A DNA stretch of 64,000 nucleotides from Paraconexibacter sp040581415 (GCF_040581415.1 NZ_CP114014.1:4340001-4404000); one strand, 5' to 3'; numbered from the stretch's first letter, positions 25,631 to 34,139 are shown. Notes: generated by a model not told the origin, from the letters alone. Made by a program: numbers and translations.

Positions 25631-27064
25631 TCAGCCTCCGAGTAGGTAGTCGAGGAGGCCGCTGACCGTTCCCTCGTTTGCCGGCGGTGGCCCTGCTCCG
25701 TCGCGGCCGCCGGGACCTCCGAGAAGGCCCTTGACCGTGTCGTTGAGTGTCTTGGGGAGCTCCTGGAGGGCGCCGGTGACCTTCGGTACCAGGTCGTTCA
25801 GCTTCTCCGGCGCGTTTGCCTGCGGACCCTTCGAGGGGGTGGGCGGGCTCGCCTCGTCAGACGGCGCGCCGCTGCTGGAGCCGGCCGTGGACTGCCCGCC
25901 CGTCTTCTTCGTCGCCGTTGGGCTGAGACGGGCGAGCACGCTGGTCGCCGTGTCGAGCGGCACGATCGCCTCGCCGCGGAAGACGTGGGACAGGCCGTCC
26001 CTGAACTGGATCGCCTTGGTCCAGTTGTCCGCGAGTGCGAAGAGGTTGTTCGTCGACTTCCCGATCGCCTGGCTCAACGGGGGCAGCTTCTCCGTGAGAT
26101 CCGCAAGGCTGGATGCGGTCGGCGTCGCCAGACGGAGGACCGGCGTCGCCTGCTTACCGAGCCGCGTCAGAGCCGGCGCGGCCTGCGTGGCGGCTTTGAG
26201 CGTCGGGCGGGCGCTCTCCGTGAACGGGGCGACCTGTCGCAGGACATCGTCGAGCAACGGTGCCGAGGCGCTGATCTCCTGCGCCGCGGGCTTCAGCGGC
26301 TTGGTCGTCGCAGTGAGATCGGCGAGGAAGGCCTGGAGTTGCCGGAGGGTGCCGGGCGCCCGTGCCAGGGTCTGCTGCAGCGCAGCCCGGCGCTCGGCCA
26401 GCGTCTTCGCGGTGCCGCCGAGCGTCCCGACGAGCTTCGTCACCTCACGGCGACGCGCGGACATCTCGGCGACGAACCGATCGCCGGACTCCACGAGGCT
26501 GCCGAGGTTCTGATTGTCCGACACCAGCTCGTCGAGCAGGTCGTCCAGTCGATCGAGCGCGGTCGGGAGCTCGCCAATGACGCGACGCAGGTCCAGCCTC
26601 CGGCCGGCGACCGCGTTGCCGGCCTCGCTCAGGAAGATCGTCAGCCGCGCTCGGGTGCCGGCGTCCAGCACGTTCAACACCTGGTCGAGGTCCGTCGAGA
26701 CGGAAACGTCCTTGCTCGGGACCCGCCAACCGTCTGCTGCCTCAGGACCCTGAGCCGGATCATCGATCTTGACGCTCTTCTGTCCGAGGAGGTTGATCGA
26801 CGTGATGCCGACGCGGACTCCCTGATGCAGCGGCGCGTGATCGTCATCGATCTCGAGCTTCGCCGTGATTCGATCGTCGCTGCCGATCTTGAGCTTGACC
26901 TTTCCGATGCTGACGCCGCCCTGCTGAACGGGGGACCCGTCCCGCAGTCCAGCCGCGTCGTCGAGCGCGACTTCCAGCTGGTACGGCTCGCTCCGGGAGG
27001 TCACCCAGGCGATGGCTGCGAGCACGACCGCACCACCGAGGATGATCGGGATGATCCTGCGCAT
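25631..27064 (-). CDS. mceB: MCE family protein, MceB position
   Basis: 477 aa from the ATG at 27064 (TGATG overlap with the mceA stop). N-terminal helix IIPIILGGAVVLAAIAWV, MCE domain at about residues 28-110 (YQLEVALDDAAGLRDGSPVQQGG, VSIGKVKLK), then a long helical region. The final 110 residues are low-complexity, rich in Ser, Pro, Gly and Thr (for example KKTGGQSTAGSSSGAPSD) and lack the Cys/aromatic tail of its siblings. That extension may be a flexible linker to the cell envelope. It is otherwise an ordinary Mce subunit. Confidence 0.85.
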   Translation of the reverse strand: MRRIIPIILGGAVVLAAIAWVTSRSEPYQLEVALDDAAGLRDGSPVQQGGVSIGKVKLKIGSDDRITAKLEIDDDHAPLHQGVRVGITSINLLGQKSVKIDDPAQGPEAADGWRVPSKDVSVSTDLDQVLNVLDAGTRARLTIFLSEAGNAVAGRRLDLRRVIGELPTALDRLDDLLDELVSDNQNLGSLVESGDRFVAEMSARRREVTKLVGTLGGTAKTLAERRAALQQTLARAPGTLRQLQAFLADLTATTKPLKPAAQEISASAPLLDDVLRQVAPFTESARPTLKAATQAAPALTRLGKQATPVLRLATPTASSLADLTEKLPPLSQAIGKSTNNLFALADNWTKAIQFRDGLSHVFRGEAIVPLDTATSVLARLSPTATKKTGGQSTAGSSSGAPSDEASPPTPSKGPQANAPEKLNDLVPKVTGALQELPKTLNDTVKGLLGGPGGRDGAGPPPANEGTVSGLLDYLLGG

Positions 27065-28437
27065 CAGGGCGCCTCCGTCTTCGATCCAGGCGTGGTCGAC
27101 GCGCGGGTGGCGGGCTGGCGCGCCTCGGGATCCTTCGCAGGGTCCAGAGCATCCTTCGTGATCCCGCATTCCGGCTGGAACCAGGGCTGTCCCGCGTTGT
27201 TGCCGGGCGGCCGCGGGAAGGCGAACCTGATCCCGGGGTAGATCTTCGCCGCGGTCTCCGGCGTGTAGCTCTGCGTGTTCGTCGCCGCATACGGCAGTAC
27301 CTGCGGATAGGCCCGAAAGAAGTGATCTCTGCCGTCTGTCGACGACAGGAAGTCGCCCCAGTTGGTGAAGAACGACACGATGTCCGGCGTGTAGGGCCGC
27401 AGGCACGGAAGCTGCTCGGTCAGCTGCTTGCCCACAGAGGCGACGTCGGGGAGCAGCGCGGTCGCCTTGTCGAGCAGCGCGTTGACGTCGGGCGACGCGC
27501 GGCGGACCGTGGCCAGCGTCGTGCGGGCGTCCGGGCCGACCTCGACCACCGTCTTCAACACGCGGTTGAGCGGACGAGCCAGCCGGCGTATCTCTCCGAC
27601 GCCCGGATCGAGGCGGACGACGAGATCGTTCGCGGCCCTCAGCGTCGGGTCCGCGCGCTTGAGTGTGTCGCGGACGTTCGTGAAGGTCGCGGGGGAGCGC
27701 GCGAGCGTCTTCTCCAGGTTGTTCGACTCGGACGCCACCGCAGCGAACGTTCCCCGGGCGCCGTCCAGGAGGGAGCGGATGCCGGGATCCGACCGATCGA
27801 TCGCTGTCGTGGTTCTGGCCGCCGATCGGAGCAACGTCTCGAGGTCGTCGGTGTCCGACGCAAGGTCGCCGAGCACGGTGCCGACCGTCTGGACGGGCCC
27901 GGGCGCGACGTCAAGCGCCCGTCCGAGCGGCTCGCTCGCCTGGTCGAGTGCCGGTCCGCCCGCGTCGAGCATCGAGCGCAGATCCGTGCGCAGCGGACGA
28001 TCGAACATCGCGAGCAGCTCGTCGTACTCCACCGGGACGGCGAAGTTCTTCGCGGACATCTGGCCGCCATCGGCGATCGGGCGCGCGTCCGCCGAGCCGG
28101 GATGGATCTCGATGTACCGGTTGCTGAAACTCACCGTGCCGCCCCAGCGCAGGCGCATCGTGGTCTTGTCGGTGATCGGCCATGCGACGTCTTCGATATT
28201 GAGCGTGACGAGCGCCTTCCGGCCGCGATCGACCGACTGCACGTCGCGCACGTCACCGACGAGCGCACCGGCGGCCCGAACCTCCTGTCCCTTCAGAAGC
28301 CCGTGCGCATCGGGCAGGACGACGGACACCGTGCGGGGTCCTTCCCCGCCTGACGAGAGGACGACGACCAGGAGGAGCGTGATGATCACTCCGCCGACGA
28401 GAGCCGGGACTCCGAGGGACGCGCGACGTCGCCGCAT
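27064..28437 (-). CDS. mceA: MCE family protein, MceA position
   Basis: 457 aa, starting one base after the stop of the second permease gene. A basic start (MRRRRASLG) leads to a membrane helix (VPALVGGVIITLLLVVVLSS) and the MCE domain at about residues 35-115 (VSVVLPDAHGLLKGQEVRAAG, ALVGDVRDVQS). The middle is helical. The C-terminus has QLPCLRPYTPDIVSFFTNWG and FQPECG, a conserved Cys/aromatic tail. First Mce subunit after the permeases, as in the canonical yrbEA-yrbEB-mceA-F order. Confidence 0.87.
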   Translation of the reverse strand: MRRRRASLGVPALVGGVIITLLLVVVLSSGGEGPRTVSVVLPDAHGLLKGQEVRAAGALVGDVRDVQSVDRGRKALVTLNIEDVAWPITDKTTMRLRWGGTVSFSNRYIEIHPGSADARPIADGGQMSAKNFAVPVEYDELLAMFDRPLRTDLRSMLDAGGPALDQASEPLGRALDVAPGPVQTVGTVLGDLASDTDDLETLLRSAARTTTAIDRSDPGIRSLLDGARGTFAAVASESNNLEKTLARSPATFTNVRDTLKRADPTLRAANDLVVRLDPGVGEIRRLARPLNRVLKTVVEVGPDARTTLATVRRASPDVNALLDKATALLPDVASVGKQLTEQLPCLRPYTPDIVSFFTNWGDFLSSTDGRDHFFRAYPQVLPYAATNTQSYTPETAAKIYPGIRFAFPRPPGNNAGQPWFQPECGITKDALDPAKDPEARQPATRASTTPGSKTEAP

Positions 28438-28438
28438 C

Positions 28439-29275
28439 TCAGCCGCCCAAGGGAAGGTTGATGTTCGCGCCGTAGTACATGACCGACATCGCGCCGGCCA
28501 GGACATGCACCAGCACCAGGTTGACCTTCAACGAGCGGGCGACGGCGGTACCGACGTTGGCCGGTCCGCCCCGCGCCCGCATGCCGTAGAAGCACGCCGT
28601 GACCCCGCAGAACAAGGCGATCAGCGCCATCGTCAACGCTGCATAGAGCTCCATCGCGATCGACTGCATGCTCCATGCGACGCTCAGGAGCGACTCACCT
28701 GAGATCGCCTGGAGCACGAACGTCGCGTCGATCCATGCTCCTGCGGTCTGGCCGATGATGCAGATCGCCGCCCCGAGCGGTACGAACAGGAGCAGGGCGA
28801 TCAGACGTGGGCCGACCACGAACCGCATCGGATCCACACCGGTCTGCTCGAGCGCGTCGATCTCCTGCTGGATGCGCATCGCACCGATCTCGGCGGCCAT
28901 GCCGCAGCACGCCTTTGCGGCGATCACGTACCCGAACATCAGGGGGGCCGTCTGACGCGGCAGGGCGTACCCCGTGATGAGACCGCTGTAGTCGCCAGCA
29001 CCGATCGGGCTCAAGAGGAAGTACGCCGCGTTCTGCAGCGTGAACCCCTGGAACATGTTCATCACGAGCAACATTCCCCAGGTGCCCGACATCAGGATCG
29101 CCGTCTGCCGCACGGTCTCCGACGCGTACCGGGGCGCACCGGCCATCCCGCGGATGCTGGCGCCGAAGAACTGCGCCCATTCGCCGGCTCCCGTGAGCGC
29201 GCCGTCGACGGCGTCGCGGGCCTTCGACGGAGCCGCCGTGGGGGGCGGACCTGCGCCTTTGACACTGGTGGCCAT
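28439..29275 (-). CDS. yrbEB: MlaE/YrbE family ABC permease, second of the pair
   Basis: 278 aa with five to six hydrophobic segments. The cytoplasmic coupling motif is AEIGAMRIQQEIDALEQTGVDP, the signature of MlaE/YrbE permeases that contact the ATPase; GPRLIALLLFVPL follows as usual. A Pro/Ala-rich N-terminus precedes a helix (FGASIRGMAGAPRYASETV). Two YrbE chains form the inner-membrane permease under the Mce tunnel. Gaps of four bases before and one base after tie it tightly into the operon. Confidence 0.9.
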   Translation of the reverse strand: MATSVKGAGPPPTAAPSKARDAVDGALTGAGEWAQFFGASIRGMAGAPRYASETVRQTAILMSGTWGMLLVMNMFQGFTLQNAAYFLLSPIGAGDYSGLITGYALPRQTAPLMFGYVIAAKACCGMAAEIGAMRIQQEIDALEQTGVDPMRFVVGPRLIALLLFVPLGAAICIIGQTAGAWIDATFVLQAISGESLLSVAWSMQSIAMELYAALTMALIALFCGVTACFYGMRARGGPANVGTAVARSLKVNLVLVHVLAGAMSVMYYGANINLPLGG

Positions 29276-29279
29276 CGTC

Positions 29280-30116
29280 TCAGCCCCTCATCGCGCTGGC
29301 GGCCGGGAACAGCGCGCCATAGGCCAGGTTGAAGACGCTGTTGATGAGCCAGATCCCGAGAAACGTCAATACGACGGTCTCGTTGACCGCTCGGCCTACG
29401 CCCTCCGCACCGGCGCTCGTGGTGAGGCCCTTGTAGCAGCTCACGACACCGACGAAGAAGCCGATGATCGTCATCTTGAGGACCACGACGAAGAAGACAT
29501 CTGTCGAGTGAAGGCTCATCACCCAGCTGTCGATCCAGACCCCTCTGCTGAAGCCGAGGACCGGGGGAGCCAGAAGAAGGTTGACCGACGACACGATGAC
29601 GAGACTGACCATCGCGAGGACCGGAGCCACCATCGTGAGCGCCGCGACACGCGGCAGTACGAGCGTCCTCATCGTGGGCACGCCGAGCACGGCCAGCGCG
29701 TCGAGCTCCTCGCGGATCTTGCGCGCGCCGAGGTCGGCGGCCATCGCGCTCCCGACAACGCCGGCAAACACCATGCCGGTGACCCAGGTCGAGATCTCTC
29801 GGGTCCACACGATGTTCACGAACCCGCCCTCGCGGTCGAGGAGTCCCAGGTTCGCGACGACAAGTCCGAAGAGCAAGATGCCGAACCCGACGAGGTAGAC
29901 GAAGTGCGAGAGCAGGAGCGGTCCGAACGAGCGCTTGCTTGCGGCCGATGCCTCCTCGAGCGCCTCGTCGAACCACCCTCGAGTCGTGAATGCGGTACGC
30001 ACCACGCCCACGGCCATCTTGCCCATGCCGCCTACGGTCTCGAGACGCGTAAACGATCGTGAACCGACCGCGTTCGACGTCGCGTTCTCCACGAGACGCG
30101 TGATCAGGACACCCAT
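29280..30116 (-). CDS. yrbEA: MlaE/YrbE family ABC permease, first of the pair
   Basis: 278 aa from the ATG at 30116, chosen because GGAGGAGG sits six to seven bases upstream; longer in-frame starts lack one. The coupling motif is AADLGARKIREELDALAVLGVP followed by MRTLVLPRVAAL. The C-terminal helices match its partner. It opens the eight-gene operon that runs to mceF (20293). An unusual point: a good copy of the regulon palindrome (30049-30064) lies inside its coding sequence, about 50 bases after the start codon, in addition to the one upstream at 30273. Confidence 0.9.
   Translation of the reverse strand: MGVLITRLVENATSNAVGSRSFTRLETVGGMGKMAVGVVRTAFTTRGWFDEALEEASAASKRSFGPLLLSHFVYLVGFGILLFGLVVANLGLLDREGGFVNIVWTREISTWVTGMVFAGVVGSAMAADLGARKIREELDALAVLGVPTMRTLVLPRVAALTMVAPVLAMVSLVIVSSVNLLLAPPVLGFSRGVWIDSWVMSLHSTDVFFVVVLKMTIIGFFVGVVSCYKGLTTSAGAEGVGRAVNETVVLTFLGIWLINSVFNLAYGALFPAASAMRG
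30049..30064. promoter_or_regulatory. Regulon palindrome inside yrbEA (GTAAACGATCGTGAAC)
   Basis: It matches the consensus in both halves yet lies within codons of yrbEA, 52-67 bases downstream of the ATG. It could act as a second, downstream operator (roadblock or looping) with 30273, a centre-to-centre distance of 224 bp. Confidence 0.6.
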
Positions 30117-30272
30117 ACCGACACCTCCTCCATAGACAGACAGCGACACTACCCCGCCTCGTTCCCCGCGTGGAGCCTCCATCGGAGGGGTCTTGCACCC
30201 TCTCCAGCAGGTCTGAGACGCATCCAGCCGAGGGACCCTCGAGTCACCTCACTTCTCCGGCGTGCCGCCACA

Positions 30273-30288
30273 GTAAACGATCGCTAAC
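30273..30288. promoter_or_regulatory. Regulon palindrome upstream of the mce operon (GTAAACGATCGCTAAC)
   Basis: 157 bases upstream of yrbEA and touching the stop codon of the flavoprotein at 30288. It is the only promoter-region copy for the mce operon. I cannot pick a convincing -10 at the usual distance here. Confidence 0.7.
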
Positions 30289-31640
30289 TACAATGCTACG
30301 GCTGCGTGGGCGCCGAGGCGCCCGGACAGACTGCCGTTCAGCCGGGAAGCTGCTTTGCGGCCGCTGAGGATCGACGTATTGACAGACGAGAACGGGGCGT
30401 AGTCGCCGGCGAACTGCACCGGATCGTTCGGATCGACAGCACGATCCGCCTCGGCCATCAACCGGAACGCCCCAGGCTTGACCATCAGCGCGCAGTTCTC
30501 CCAGCGCTGAACGAGCACGTCTTCGAGAAGCGGCTCCAGGTCTCCGAACCACGGCCGCAGATGCTCGACCACCTGACTGATCACCCGATCGTCGGGGGTC
30601 TCCCAGTTGTCAGCGCACCACCCTGCCCGCATGAACACGCTGATGATGCCCTTCCCGGCCGGGGCACGATCGGGCGCCTTGTGATGGTCGAGGAAGATTG
30701 TGGTGACGTCGGCGCACTCGCGCTCCGGGACCATGACGTACATCTCGGGGTGCGCAGTCGCGCGCGACAGCCCGAGGTGGACGTTGACGCTCTGCGAGTA
30801 CTCGGCCGACTCGAAGAACCGCCGTTGAGGGCCCTGAAGTTGCGGATAGAGCTCGAGGGCGTTCCGCGGCGGCGCGGCGATCACGCAGCCATCGAACACG
30901 TCGGTCTGCTCACCCATGTCGCCGCCGTATGTGACGACCACCCCGGCGTCGCTTCGTTCGACGTTCGCGACAGCTGTGTTGAGCCGAACCTCGCTGCCCT
31001 CGAGGAGCCGCGTCGGAAGGCTGTCCATCCCCCCCACGAGCGAATACATATGCGGCGTGAAGTGCTTCGCCGTCCAGAAGAACTGGGCAACCGAGGCCCC
31101 CTCGGGCGGAGCCAGCCATGCCCCGCGGACGAGCGTGCCGGTCAGGTACTGGTAGAGCTCCTCGTTCAGCTCGCGGAGCGAGTAGTCGCGTACCGATTCG
31201 GTGTCGTGCTCGACGAGCGACGCAACCTGCTCGTAGTCCATCGCCGAGCTCAGCTTGCGCGCATCGGCCGCGACCTTCCAGAGCTTGAGCTTGCTGCGGA
31301 ACGACAGCAGGTCGGTTTTGAGGAAGCTACGCAGCGGGTGCCCCATGTCCAGCTGACGCAAGCGACCGTCACGCGGCACGGACCCGATCGGCTTGATGGT
31401 CAACACCTGGTCACCCATACCGACGCTCTCGGCTACGGTCTTCGTCAGGTCGTAGCTCCCGAGCAGCCCGACCGCTCCAGTGTCGAACATGAAGCCGTTG
31501 CGCCGCACCGTTCGCGCCCGTCCTCCGATCCAGTCGTTGGCCTCGAACACCGTCACGTGGTGGCCCTGAGCCCGCAGCTCGTGAGCCGCCATAGCCCCCG
31601 CGACCCCCGCACCGACGACCGCAAGCCGAGCACCGCTCAT
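30288..31640 (-). CDS. FAD-dependent amine-oxidase-like oxidoreductase (copy 4)
   Basis: 450 aa. FAD motif GAGVAGAMAAHELRAQG, then FEANDWIGGRARTVRRNGF with intact GGR, and the C-terminal flavin strand VQFAGDYAPFSSVNTSILSG. It is homologous to the copies at 2778 and 8243 throughout, including DRAPAGKGIISVF. It is transcribed toward the mce operon and has its own palindrome (31675). Its stop codon abuts the mce palindrome at 30273, so read-through into the mce operon is possible. Cytosolic, with unknown substrate; linkage to lipid import suggests oxidation of an imported lipid. Confidence 0.82.
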   Translation of the reverse strand: MSGARLAVVGAGVAGAMAAHELRAQGHHVTVFEANDWIGGRARTVRRNGFMFDTGAVGLLGSYDLTKTVAESVGMGDQVLTIKPIGSVPRDGRLRQLDMGHPLRSFLKTDLLSFRSKLKLWKVAADARKLSSAMDYEQVASLVEHDTESVRDYSLRELNEELYQYLTGTLVRGAWLAPPEGASVAQFFWTAKHFTPHMYSLVGGMDSLPTRLLEGSEVRLNTAVANVERSDAGVVVTYGGDMGEQTDVFDGCVIAAPPRNALELYPQLQGPQRRFFESAEYSQSVNVHLGLSRATAHPEMYVMVPERECADVTTIFLDHHKAPDRAPAGKGIISVFMRAGWCADNWETPDDRVISQVVEHLRPWFGDLEPLLEDVLVQRWENCALMVKPGAFRLMAEADRAVDPNDPVQFAGDYAPFSSVNTSILSGRKAASRLNGSLSGRLGAHAAVAL

Positions 31641-31674
31641 CGGAACGCCCCGTGGAACGAATCACGCAGATAAA

Positions 31675-31690
31675 GTGAACGATCGCTAAC
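31675..31690. promoter_or_regulatory. Regulon palindrome (GTGAACGATCGCTAAC)
   Basis: 35 bases upstream of the flavoprotein start at 31640. On the minus strand TTATCT follows one base after the operator edge. The stretch 31691-31780 downstream holds no other recognisable element. Confidence 0.75.
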
Positions 31691-31780
31691 CAGCATAGGG
31701 GACTTCTACCTCCTCAACGGCCGCCGCGCAAGTGCAATCGCCATATCGCTCGCCTCAAGGTGCCCGAGCGCGCGTGTCGC

Positions 31781-32518
31781 TCAGGCAGGCGCGAGCCCGC
31801 GCGCGCGGGGCTCGACGACACCCGGCGCCAGCTTCGCCTCGACGCGCCGACTCGCCCTGACCATCAGCACGGTCATGCTCGCCATCCAGGTGAAGAAGGA
31901 GACCGAGAGCACGTACCACGTGAGCAGCCCGTTCCAGGCCAGGGGACCACTGTGAGTGAGGACCGCCAGGCTCCCGGATGCCACACCGAAAGACGACCAT
32001 AGGCTGACGTACGCGGACCAACGAGGCAGCAGCGGGGCCTCGCTGTGGTCCTGCAGGACGACGATTGCCATCACCACCATCTGCACGATTGCGGTCCCTA
32101 CGATTCCGACGAACGGGAGCCACGCCAGGTCATTGAGCATCTGCACGGTGGCAGCGTCGCGCTCGGGTCGGTAGGCAGCCGTCTGCCACACGAGCTGCGG
32201 AAACAGGAACTCGAGGAGCAGGCACGATCCGGCCACGAGCTGCACCGCCCCGAGCGGGGACTCAGAGCCGGCGATCTGCCGGATCTGGTGGGTCAGCGCC
32301 GCGACATAGAACGCCAGCAAGGGCGCGGCGACGGTGGCGATCAGGATCCCGACGCGGATTCGGTCGCGGTCCTCGAGAAACATCTGCTGCACGGCCTCTG
32401 CCGACATCTGAGGCGACGGCGGCGGAACGAAACCCGCAACGAACACGAAGCCAATAAGGAACACCGGGGCGAAGCCGAAGCCCGCCAGCGCGCAGAGCCG
32501 CTGATGCCGCTCGCTCAT
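31781..32518 (-). CDS. Six-helix membrane protein of unknown function
   Basis: 245 aa from the ATG at 32518, which has GGGAGAG upstream; an in-frame start at 32554 would run through the operator. Six hydrophobic segments are visible, for example FAPVFLIGFVFVAGFV, ILIATVAAPLLAFYVAAL, WLPFVGIVGTAIVQMVVMAI and WYVLSVSFFTWMASMTVL. The C-terminal 20 residues are cytosolic and Pro/Arg-rich. I do not recognise the family. It is divergent from the TetR at 32595 with a perfect repeat between, so it is probably that repressor's main target. An export or permeability role is only a guess. Confidence 0.7.
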   Translation of the reverse strand: MSERHQRLCALAGFGFAPVFLIGFVFVAGFVPPPSPQMSAEAVQQMFLEDRDRIRVGILIATVAAPLLAFYVAALTHQIRQIAGSESPLGAVQLVAGSCLLLEFLFPQLVWQTAAYRPERDAATVQMLNDLAWLPFVGIVGTAIVQMVVMAIVVLQDHSEAPLLPRWSAYVSLWSSFGVASGSLAVLTHSGPLAWNGLLTWYVLSVSFFTWMASMTVLMVRASRRVEAKLAPGVVEPRARGLAPA

Positions 32519-32539
32519 AAATCTCTCCCACCGTCGGAT

Positions 32540-32554
32540 GTGTACCGCGTACAC
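32540..32554. promoter_or_regulatory. Perfect inverted repeat GTGTAC-CGC-GTACAC, TetR operator
   Basis: Six-base arms around CGC, between the divergent membrane-protein gene (32518) and TetR gene (32595). It shares TGTACCGYGT with the element at 2733-2747 next to the paralogous TetR. It is distinct from the regulon palindrome. Confidence 0.7.
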
Positions 32555-32594
32555 TACATCGTATGCTGGTGGCTCGAGGAGTTATCTTCTCCGC

Positions 32595-33236
32595 GTGCCC
32601 CCGACCGGCAAGAGAGCGACTCCCGTCGACCGCGATGCCGTCGTGGCTGCGGCAGTCCGGATCATCGACACCGACGGCGTGAGCGCTGTGACGATGCGGC
32701 GCCTCGCATCCGACCTCGGCGTCACGACGATGGCCGCCTACCGGCATGTGCGCAGCAAGGACGAGCTCCTGCAGCTCGTCGCTGCCTCGGTTGTTGCGGA
32801 CATCCCGGCCGCGCCGCCCGACGCATCATGGGGGCGCGTGATCCACGACTTCTTCACCGCGTTCCACGATCGGCTGGTGGAGCACCCTGGCGTCGCCCTG
32901 CTCTTCGGCGGTCAGAGTTTCCTGAGCGAGCCGATCTACGCCGTATCCGACCATGTATTCACTGCACTTCTCGATGCCGGGTTCAGCCCCGAGTCCGCGG
33001 TCGCTCTGTTCATGGGTTGCGCGAGCTGCAGCATCGGCTCCGCGGTGCTCGAGGCCGCGGCGGCACAGTCCCGAATCGACACGAGCGACAGCATGCTGCT
33101 GATGTCCGCGCGGAAGTATCCGGGAATCGCGGCAGTGGCCGAGTTCATCCCGCAACGTCAGTCGTCGACCTCCCACGATCAAGCCCTCAGCAAGCTGGTC
33201 GCCGGCTACGCCGCGGTGCTCAGCTTGGCGGAGTAG
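32595..33236 (+). CDS. TetR family regulator, paralog of the one at 2006
   Basis: 213 aa from the GTG at 32595; an upstream TTG at 32538 would place coding sequence over the operator. HTH at about residues 30-65 (MRRLASDLGVTTMAAYRHV, KDELLQL). The effector domain parallels the 2006 protein block by block (FFTAFHDRLVEHPGVALLFG; FLSEPIYAVSDHVFTALL; ALFMGCASCSIGSAVLE). Gene arrangement and operator suggest autoregulation plus control of the divergent membrane protein. This is the one unit inside the main block that lacks the common palindrome. Confidence 0.87.
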   Translation: MPPTGKRATPVDRDAVVAAAVRIIDTDGVSAVTMRRLASDLGVTTMAAYRHVRSKDELLQLVAASVVADIPAAPPDASWGRVIHDFFTAFHDRLVEHPGVALLFGGQSFLSEPIYAVSDHVFTALLDAGFSPESAVALFMGCASCSIGSAVLEAAAAQSRIDTSDSMLLMSARKYPGIAAVAEFIPQRQSSTSHDQALSKLVAGYAAVLSLAE

Positions 33237-33242
33237 CCACCC

Positions 33243-33512
33243 TCAAGCCACGAGGAACATGACGACGACGGCTGTGGCCACGGTCGCGACCCACCCTTCG
33301 AAGATAGCCCGCAGCCATCGCGGCGCGTCGCGAATCTCCATGAAGTCGAGTCCGACATACCGAAGCTTTGCGAACGCGACGGCCAGCACGAGTGCTCCCG
33401 CGGCGTCGGGATCGTCGAACCCGTGGTCGGTGCCAAGCCACCAAGAGAGCAACGTCGCGAGCACGAGCACGCCCCACACCGCGGTCGCGCGGGTTCGTAG
33501 GAGGTCAGCCAT
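33243..33512 (-). CDS. Prokaryotic cytochrome c oxidase subunit IV-like (NorF/COX4_pro) protein
   Basis: 89 aa from the ATG at 33512. Three hydrophobic helices: AVWGVLVLATLLSWWLG, AGALVLAVAFAKLRYVGL and AIFEGWVATVATAVVVMF. The motif AFAKLRYVGLDFMEIRDAP is the hallmark of the COX4_pro/NorF family ('F.K.R.V...FME.R.AP'). It follows the subunit III-like gene by two bases. Such proteins normally accompany heme-copper oxidases or NO reductases, but no catalytic subunit I or II gene is in the window. Confidence 0.8.
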   Translation of the reverse strand: MADLLRTRATAVWGVLVLATLLSWWLGTDHGFDDPDAAGALVLAVAFAKLRYVGLDFMEIRDAPRWLRAIFEGWVATVATAVVVMFLVA

Positions 33513-33514
33513 GG

Positions 33515-34138
33515 TCAATGCACCAGGTAGAGGAGCGGGAACAGGACGATCCACAGGAGGTCCACCATGTGCCAGAAGCACGCGGCCCCCTCGAAGAAGA
33601 ACGACTGGTGCTTCGACAGGCTCGAACGCTTGCTGAGCGCGATCATCATCCCGAGCAGACCCATGCCGACGAGCAGATGCACGAAATGCACTCCGGTGAG
33701 CACGTAGAAGTACATGTAGAAGTCGTTCGTGGCGGGGTCGAGCCCATGATCGAGCTTGTTCGAGTACTCGATGATCTTGTTGATCGAGAATGCGATGCCG
33801 CAGACGAGGGCGCCGTAGAGCAACGGGGGCGCGAGCCTCGCGCGCCCGATCCGCACCGCACGGACAGTCATCACGACCAGCAGCGAACTTGCGAGCAACA
33901 GCAGCGTGTTGACCGCACCAAACGCTTGGGTCAGCGTCTGCTGGGATCGCGCGAACTCCGCCGGCTGCTCGCCGCGGTTATAGAGGTAGGCGATGAACAG
34001 CGCCGCGAAAATCGTGAGATCTCCGAGGATGAACATCCAAGTGCCGACCTCCGCCGGCAGCCGGCGACGCTCCGCTTTCAGTGGCGCTGGCCTGGCAGCG
34101 TCGACAGTCATCGATGGCAGTGAGGGACGAACTTCCAT
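33515..34138 (-). CDS. Cytochrome c oxidase subunit III-like (NorE/COX3) protein
   Basis: 207 aa, five membrane helices. Family features: LPAEVGTWMFILGDLTIFAAL at the first helix, FYVLTGVHFVHLLVGMGLLG and FEGAACFWHMVDLLWIVLFP at the end. A five-helix COX3 of this length is of the short NorE type. The ATG at 34138 is one base from the regulon palindrome (34140-34155), and TAGAGT lies beyond it on the minus strand, so the repressor would sit on the transcription start and initiation codon. An alternative ATG is at 34111. No subunit I or II is nearby. Confidence 0.8.
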   Translation of the reverse strand: MEVRPSLPSMTVDAARPAPLKAERRRLPAEVGTWMFILGDLTIFAALFIAYLYNRGEQPAEFARSQQTLTQAFGAVNTLLLLASSLLVVMTVRAVRIGRARLAPPLLYGALVCGIAFSINKIIEYSNKLDHGLDPATNDFYMYFYVLTGVHFVHLLVGMGLLGMMIALSKRSSLSKHQSFFFEGAACFWHMVDLLWIVLFPLLYLVH

Positions 34139-34139
34139 T

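Noticed and set aside
20293..30182. Longer N-termini for MceA, MceB, MceE, MceF and YrbEA
   Set aside because: In-frame extensions overlap upstream genes, whereas the chosen starts coincide with stop overlaps and place the membrane helix at the N-terminus.
31793..31815. Long GC palindrome (CGAGCCC around CGCGCG) as a terminator
   Set aside because: It lies in the last codons of the membrane-protein gene and is built from alternating CG, common by chance at this base composition.
33243..34138. COX3/COX4-like pair as evidence for a terminal oxidase or NO reductase operon
   Set aside because: No subunit I, II or NorB/NorC-like gene is present on either strand nearby; the pair stands alone.
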